A stretch of 10,603 bases of DNA from Bacteroidota bacterium. Its GTDB lineage: Bacteria; Bacteroidota; Rhodothermia; Rhodothermales; UBA10348. The position numbers and the translations under genes are program-made. Of this stretch, positions 7,696 through 10,603 are shown piece by piece (positions within the stretch are counted from its first letter, which is position 1; every line of letters starts with the position of its first letter). The notes beneath the pieces were generated by a model. It was not told the DNA's origin. It did no database searches and saw only the letters and a list, made by a program, of their open reading frames with translations. The stretch spans positions 1 through 10,603 of the forward strand of contig JAQCDI010000056.1 in assembly GCA_027620595.1 (NCBI GenBank). The letters are read 5' to 3'.

Positions 7696-7800
7696 TTCCA
7701 TCAAGAACGACCGAGGGACAGGCCCGAAGACGTCGTAGCAACCTGGTTTCCGATAGGGGACTTACGGTGCTAAATCCTGCTCAGAATGAGATAGATGGGA
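7696..7800 (+). promoter_or_regulatory. SAM-I (S-box) riboswitch aptamer
   Basis: An S-adenosylmethionine-binding mRNA leader. Conserved blocks occur in the right order: ATCAAGA (7700-7706), GAGGGAC (7713-7719), GGCCCGA (7721-7727), GCAACC (7738-7743), GGTGCTAAATCCTGC (7766-7780) and AGATGG (7793-7798). The four-way junction can be drawn. P1 is TTCCATC (7696-7702) with GATGGGA (7794-7800). P2 is ACGAC (7707-7711) with GTCGT (7732-7736). P3 includes GTTTCC (7746-7751) with GGGGAC (7756-7761) closed by a GATA loop. P4 is CTCA (7780-7783) with TGAG (7787-7790). It lies upstream of metB and metX, the expected targets. SAM binding should stabilise P1 and favour the downstream terminator, switching the operon off. 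A SAM-II or SAM/SAH element is excluded by the four-way architecture. Confidence 0.93.
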
Positions 7801-7840
7801 AGGACTTCCGGAGCCCGGCTCCGTGACGACCCTCCCCATC
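7794..7840 (+). promoter_or_regulatory. Antiterminator of the SAM-I switch
   Basis: The 3' strand of aptamer P1 and the bases after it, GATGGGAAGG (7794-7803), can pair with CCTCCCCATC (7831-7840) at 9 of 10 positions, with one A-C mismatch. This pairing uses both the P1 strand and the 5' arm of the terminator, so it excludes both. Inside the loop is a perfect small hairpin, CGGAGC (7809-7814) with GCTCCG (7818-7823), that would bring the two arms together. It should form when SAM is scarce, letting transcription reach metB. Confidence 0.75.
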
Positions 7841-7858
7841 CCCCGGCGAGGGTTTTTT
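7829..7858 (+). terminator. Intrinsic terminator controlled by the SAM-I riboswitch
   Basis: ACCCTC (7829-7834) pairs with GAGGGT (7848-7853), with two further inner C-G pairs after one mismatch, and six T residues run from 7853 to 7858. The 5' arm overlaps the antiterminator partner, so terminator and antiterminator are mutually exclusive. It lies 145 bp before the metB start, within the leader. Confidence 0.85.
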
Positions 7859-8003
7859 CATTCTTGGGCGAGATGGAGGGCGGTGCCGCCCACACGGGCG
7901 GTCGGCCCCAACGGGCCCACACGCTCTCGGCACCAACAAGGGGAGCTGCCGACAGCGCGCTGGATGGAAGCATTGAGACATCCATCCCGAACCGCATCCC
8001 ATC
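7859..8003 (+). other. GC-rich hairpin-forming leader between the attenuator and metB
   Basis: This untranslated stretch has no open frame I would call. GGGCGG (7878-7883), CCGCCC (7886-7891) and GGGCGG (7896-7901) allow two alternative stems sharing the middle arm. GGCCC (7904-7908) with GGGCC (7913-7917) closes a CAAC tetraloop. TGGATG (7961-7966) with CATCCA (7979-7984) ends 19 bases before the start codon. No Shine-Dalgarno site precedes the ATG. Any effect on translation is speculative. Confidence 0.4.
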
Positions 8004-9221
8004 ATGCATCCCCAGACCCGACTCACGCTCGCAGGCCAGCAGACCGACACCGCCTACCGCAGCATTTCCCTCCCCATCTACCAGTCCGCCATCTTCAAAT
8101 TCGGCGAGGATGGAGAGAAGCCGCAGTTCGATTACTCCCGCAGCGGCAACCCGACGCGGGCGGCCCTGGAGCAGACCCTGGCTGATCTGGAGGGAGGCGC
8201 GGGTGCCGTATGTGTGGGCAGTGGCATGGCGGCCATCGCCACGGTGCTCTCGCTTTATCCGGCCGGCAGTCACTTCGTGTGCTCACACGACTGTTATGGA
8301 GGCACGGAGCGCTTGCTGTCCTGGTGGGAGCGGCAGGGCAAGATCTCGGTGACCTATGCCGATCTGAGCGATCCGCTGCAATTGGCCTTGAGCCTGCGGC
8401 CGGAGACGAAGGCCGTCTGGGTGGAAACGCCGTCCAATCCCTTGTTGCGTATCACCGACCTTCGTCGTGTCGGCAGCATTGCCAAAGACGCCGGTATTGA
8501 TTTCATCGTGGACAGCACGTTCCTGACGCCGCTCCTGCAGCGTCCGATCGATTTCGGAGCCGACTTCGTGGTGCACTCCACCACCAAGTACCTCAACGGG
8601 CATTCCGACGTGGTCGGTGGCGCCGTGATTGCCCGCACGCAGGAAGGAAGGGATGCCGCCTTCTATGCCGCCAATGCCCAAGGGGCCACGGCCGTCCCGT
8701 TCGACAGCTGGCTCATCCTTCGCGGCCTCAAGACCCTTCCCCTGCGCCTGAAGCAGCACGAGGAGAACGCGACGGCCGTGGCCCACTACCTGCAGCAGCA
8801 CGACGCCATCGAAACCGTGTTCTACCCCGGTCTGGAGGATCATGAGGGGCATGACGTGGCCGCCAAGCAGCAGGCCGGGTTCGGCGGCATGCTCTCTTTT
8901 GCCGTGCGCGACGGGGTCTGCCTGCGCACACTCCTCTCCTCGACGCGCGTCTTTGCCCTGGCCGAGTCCCTGGGCGGCGTCGAAAGCCTGATCGAACAGC
9001 CGGCCACGATGAGTCACGCGTCCATGCGCCCCGAAGCCCGTGAAGCCGCCGGCATCACGGATCGCGTTGTGCGCCTTTCGGTAGGCATCGAACACATTGA
9101 GGACCTCCTGACGGACCTCGAACAGGCCCTGGAAAACGGCGTGGCCGCCGGTCGTCGCGACGCCCAGCGCACCCATCGCAACGGGTCGGTCGTGAAAGCG
9201 GAGGCGGCGCACCGTGGCTGA
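8004..9221 (+). CDS. metB: Cystathionine gamma-synthase (PLP trans-sulfuration enzyme)
   Basis: A cytoplasmic PLP enzyme that condenses an O-acylhomoserine with cysteine to cystathionine, the step before homocysteine. The 405 residues match MetB closely along the length: PIYQSAIF (24-31), YSRSGNPTR (44-52), the PLP-stacking tyrosine in HDCYGG (95-100), ETPSNPLLR (141-149), D170 in VDSTF (DNT is more usual), the Schiff-base lysine K195 in HSTTKYLNGHSDVVGG, LAESLGGVESLI (319-330) and the substrate-binding RLSVGIE (357-363). O-acetylhomoserine sulfhydrylase activity, or both, cannot be excluded in this family, but the pattern is nearer MetB than MetY. The last 25 or so residues (from about 380) are a charged tail beyond the E. 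coli MetB end and overlap the metX start. No clear ribosome site precedes the ATG. Expression should fall when SAM is high, through the upstream attenuator. Confidence 0.92.
   Translation: MHPQTRLTLAGQQTDTAYRSISLPIYQSAIFKFGEDGEKPQFDYSRSGNPTRAALEQTLADLEGGAGAVCVGSGMAAIATVLSLYPAGSHFVCSHDCYGGTERLLSWWERQGKISVTYADLSDPLQLALSLRPETKAVWVETPSNPLLRITDLRRVGSIAKDAGIDFIVDSTFLTPLLQRPIDFGADFVVHSTTKYLNGHSDVVGGAVIARTQEGRDAAFYAANAQGATAVPFDSWLILRGLKTLPLRLKQHEENATAVAHYLQQHDAIETVFYPGLEDHEGHDVAAKQQAGFGGMLSFAVRDGVCLRTLLSSTRVFALAESLGGVESLIEQPATMSHASMRPEAREAAGITDRVVRLSVGIEHIEDLLTDLEQALENGVAAGRRDAQRTHRNGSVVKAEAAHRG
9200..9204 (+). promoter_or_regulatory. Shine-Dalgarno site deciding the GTG start of metX
   Basis: GGAGG lies inside the end of metB with 9 bases to the GTG at 9214. 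It supports the GTG as the true metX start and implies translational coupling across the 8-bp overlap. Confidence 0.7.
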
Positions 9222-10326
9222 ACTGCAGCTTCTCGATATCGGGCCGCTGGACCTTGATGGAGGGTCCACCCTTCCCGTCACGTTGGCCTACCGGACCTGG
9301 GGCCGGCTCAATGCCGCCCGGGACAATGCCGTCGTGGTTTGCCACTCCCTGACCGGGGACGCGGACGCGGCCACCTGGTGGGCACCCCTCATCGGCGCGG
9401 GGAAAGCCCTCGACCCGGATCGCCATTTCATTGTCTGTGCCAACCTGATCGGGTCCTGCTACGGCAGCACCGGTCCGGTAAGTCCGCGGCCTGATTCGGG
9501 CCGGGCATGGCAGGCGGATTTTCCGGACATCTCCGTGCGCGACAACGTGCGGGCGCAGCAGCGGCTGCTTCGTGAGCTGGGGGTCGCCCGCGTCGAACTG
9601 ACCATCGGAGGTTCGCTCGGCGGCATGTTGGCCCTGGAATGGGCGGTGCTGGATCCGACGGTACGTCGCGTGGTGCTTGTGGCCACCAGTCACGCCCACT
9701 CGGCCTGGTGCATTGCCTGGAGCGAAGCGCAGCGGCAGGCCATCACGGCCGACCCTGACTGGCAAGGCGGCTTCTACGCCCCCGATCGGCCGCCGGCAGC
9801 GGGACTGGCAGCAGCCCGCATGATGGCCATGCTGTCGTATCGCAATCCGGCTTCCTTCGAAGAGCGGTTCGGGCGAACCCTGCAGCCAGCCCAACCCGGC
9901 ATTGTGACCGCCCCGCTGGAAAACGGGGAGGCCAAACCCCTCTTTGCCGTACAGTCCTACCTGCACCACCAAGGGAGCAAGCTGGTCGAACGCTTCGACG
10001 CCAACAGCTATATCCGTCTGACGCGCATGGCCAACACGCATGACGTGGGCGCCGGCCGCGGGGGAGCGGAAAAAGTGCTGGCTTCGCTTGAGCAGGACGT
10101 CCTGGTCGTGGGTATCACAACCGACGTCCTGTTTCCGCTCGCCGAGCAGCGGACACTGGCTCGCCTGTTGCCGAAAGGAACGCTGCGTGTCCTGGATTCT
10201 CCCCATGGTCACGATGCCTTCCTGCTGGAGGCGGATCGTCTGGAACACCTCATTCGCCGCTGGCTGGGTGAACCCCGGCCTGCGGCCGCTCATTCTACTT
10301 CCTCGTTCTCATGCGCATCGACCTGA
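9214..10326 (+). CDS. metX: Homoserine O-acetyltransferase (alpha/beta hydrolase type)
   Basis: A cytoplasmic acyltransferase of the alpha/beta-hydrolase fold that moves an acyl group (usually acetyl from acetyl-CoA) to homoserine, the first committed step of methionine synthesis. The 370-residue length is typical. Visible features are LAYRTWGRLN, VVVCHSLTGD, NLIGSCYGSTGP, the nucleophile elbow GGSLGGM with S134, D304 in GITTDVLFP, and H333 in SPHGHDAFL, giving the Ser-Asp-His triad. The GTG start is chosen because it has a GGAGG at 9 bp and retains the full N-terminal strand. It overlaps metB by 8 bp, so product and consumer enzyme are made together under the SAM-I switch. Some MetX proteins use succinyl-CoA and some relatives act on serine; acyl choice is not settled here. 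The last 15 or so residues are a low-complexity tail that overlaps the next gene. Confidence 0.95.
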   Translation: MAELQLLDIGPLDLDGGSTLPVTLAYRTWGRLNAARDNAVVVCHSLTGDADAATWWAPLIGAGKALDPDRHFIVCANLIGSCYGSTGPVSPRPDSGRAWQADFPDISVRDNVRAQQRLLRELGVARVELTIGGSLGGMLALEWAVLDPTVRRVVLVATSHAHSAWCIAWSEAQRQAITADPDWQGGFYAPDRPPAAGLAAARMMAMLSYRNPASFEERFGRTLQPAQPGIVTAPLENGEAKPLFAVQSYLHHQGSKLVERFDANSYIRLTRMANTHDVGAGRGGAEKVLASLEQDVLVVGITTDVLFPLAEQRTLARLLPKGTLRVLDSPHGHDAFLLEADRLEHLIRRWLGEPRPAAAHSTSSFSCAST

Positions 10327-10603
10327 CCGGACAGACCATCCTCGTAACCGGAGCCAGCCGCGGAATTGGCGCCGAAATCGCCCGCCAGTTGGCCGGCGCC
10401 GGCGCCACGGTGGCTGTGCACTACTCCGCTTCTTCCGAAGAGGCGGTGGCCCTGTGCCAGGAGATCGGCAACGGCGCCGAAGCCTTCCGGGCTGACCTGT
10501 CGGATGCGTCCGAGGCGGATCGGTTGGTGCGGGATGTGATCGGTGCCTACGGCAGCCTTCACTGCGTGGTCAACAATGCCGGCGAGGCCATCCATTCGCC
10601 CCT
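10311..10603 (+). CDS. SDR family oxidoreductase (FabG-like), N-terminal part
   Basis: The frame opens with an ATG inside the end of metX (16-bp overlap) and is still open at the window edge, giving 97 residues. It is a classical short-chain dehydrogenase/reductase: the cofactor-binding TGASRGIG at 13-20, D62 in ADLSD where the adenine is usually contacted, and NNAG at 88-91. The end of the second strand reads VHYSASS with no acidic residue, which favours NADP(H) over NAD(H) by family rules. The catalytic Tyr-x-x-x-Lys would lie beyond the window. The overlap implies co-translation with metX and therefore SAM control. SDRs of this kind include 3-oxoacyl-ACP reductases and many others, so substrate is unknown. 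No Shine-Dalgarno site is visible. Confidence 0.88.
   Translation, partial: MRIDLTGQTILVTGASRGIGAEIARQLAGAGATVAVHYSASSEEAVALCQEIGNGAEAFRADLSDASEADRLVRDVIGAYGSLHCVVNNAGEAIHSP

Noticed and set aside
7492..7704. A 70-residue minus-strand open frame in the intergenic region
   Set aside because: It starts inside the SAM-I P1 stem, lies opposite the predicted promoter and matches no family I know. It could still be a small gene but there is no positive evidence.
1..10603. CRISPR array, insertion sequence, tRNA or defence system
   Set aside because: I found no regularly spaced repeats, transposase motifs, cloverleaf sequences or defence-gene motifs. The window is housekeeping, transport and methionine genes.

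Overview
The window is an ordinary-looking chromosomal stretch of a GC-rich Gram-negative bacterium (roughly 60% GC by eye). The tripartite RND efflux genes imply two membranes. Translation signals are mixed: AGGAGG or GGAGG sites precede the RND permease and metX, but metB, trmB and the terminal reductase have no clear site. The gene content and the FG-GAP remnant would fit a marine Bacteroidota/Rhodothermota-like or Gemmatimonadota-like lineage. That placement is a guess, and nothing in the window proves it.

Region 1 (2-4792, plus strand) holds the end of an RND periplasmic adaptor, a complete 1081-aa RND inner-membrane permease 18 bp downstream, and, 15 bp after that, a tRNA (guanine-N7)-methyltransferase (trmB) with about 120 extra C-terminal residues. 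The spacing suggests one transcript.

Region 2 (4834-6348, minus strand) is a convergent 504-aa biotin carboxylase (accC type) with all main ATP-grasp motifs and no fused biotinyl domain. A 170-bp divergent spacer separates it from the next gene.

Region 3 (6519-7370, plus strand) is a J-domain co-chaperone gene that looks normal through its first C-terminal domain. It then switches in frame to a single FG-GAP (integrin-alpha-like) repeat with a DxDxDGxxD calcium motif. The usual second C-terminal domain is absent. This is the strangest coding feature in the window. About 290 bp with two hairpins and no recognisable gene follow.

Region 4 (7658-10603, plus strand) is a methionine biosynthesis operon. 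It has a sigma70-like promoter (TTGCGC-18-TATACT), a complete SAM-I (S-box) riboswitch starting almost at the predicted transcription start, mutually exclusive antiterminator and terminator, and a 145-nt leader. Then come metB (cystathionine gamma-synthase), metX (homoserine O-acyltransferase, overlapping metB by 8 bp) and the start of an SDR oxidoreductase (overlapping metX by 16 bp, running off the window). High SAM should close the switch and terminate transcription before metB. MetX activates homoserine, and MetB joins the product to cysteine to give cystathionine.

I see no CRISPR array, insertion sequence, tRNA, rRNA, prophage or defence system. The points most worth a second look are the J-domain/FG-GAP chimera and the fully readable SAM-I attenuator with its SDR third gene.
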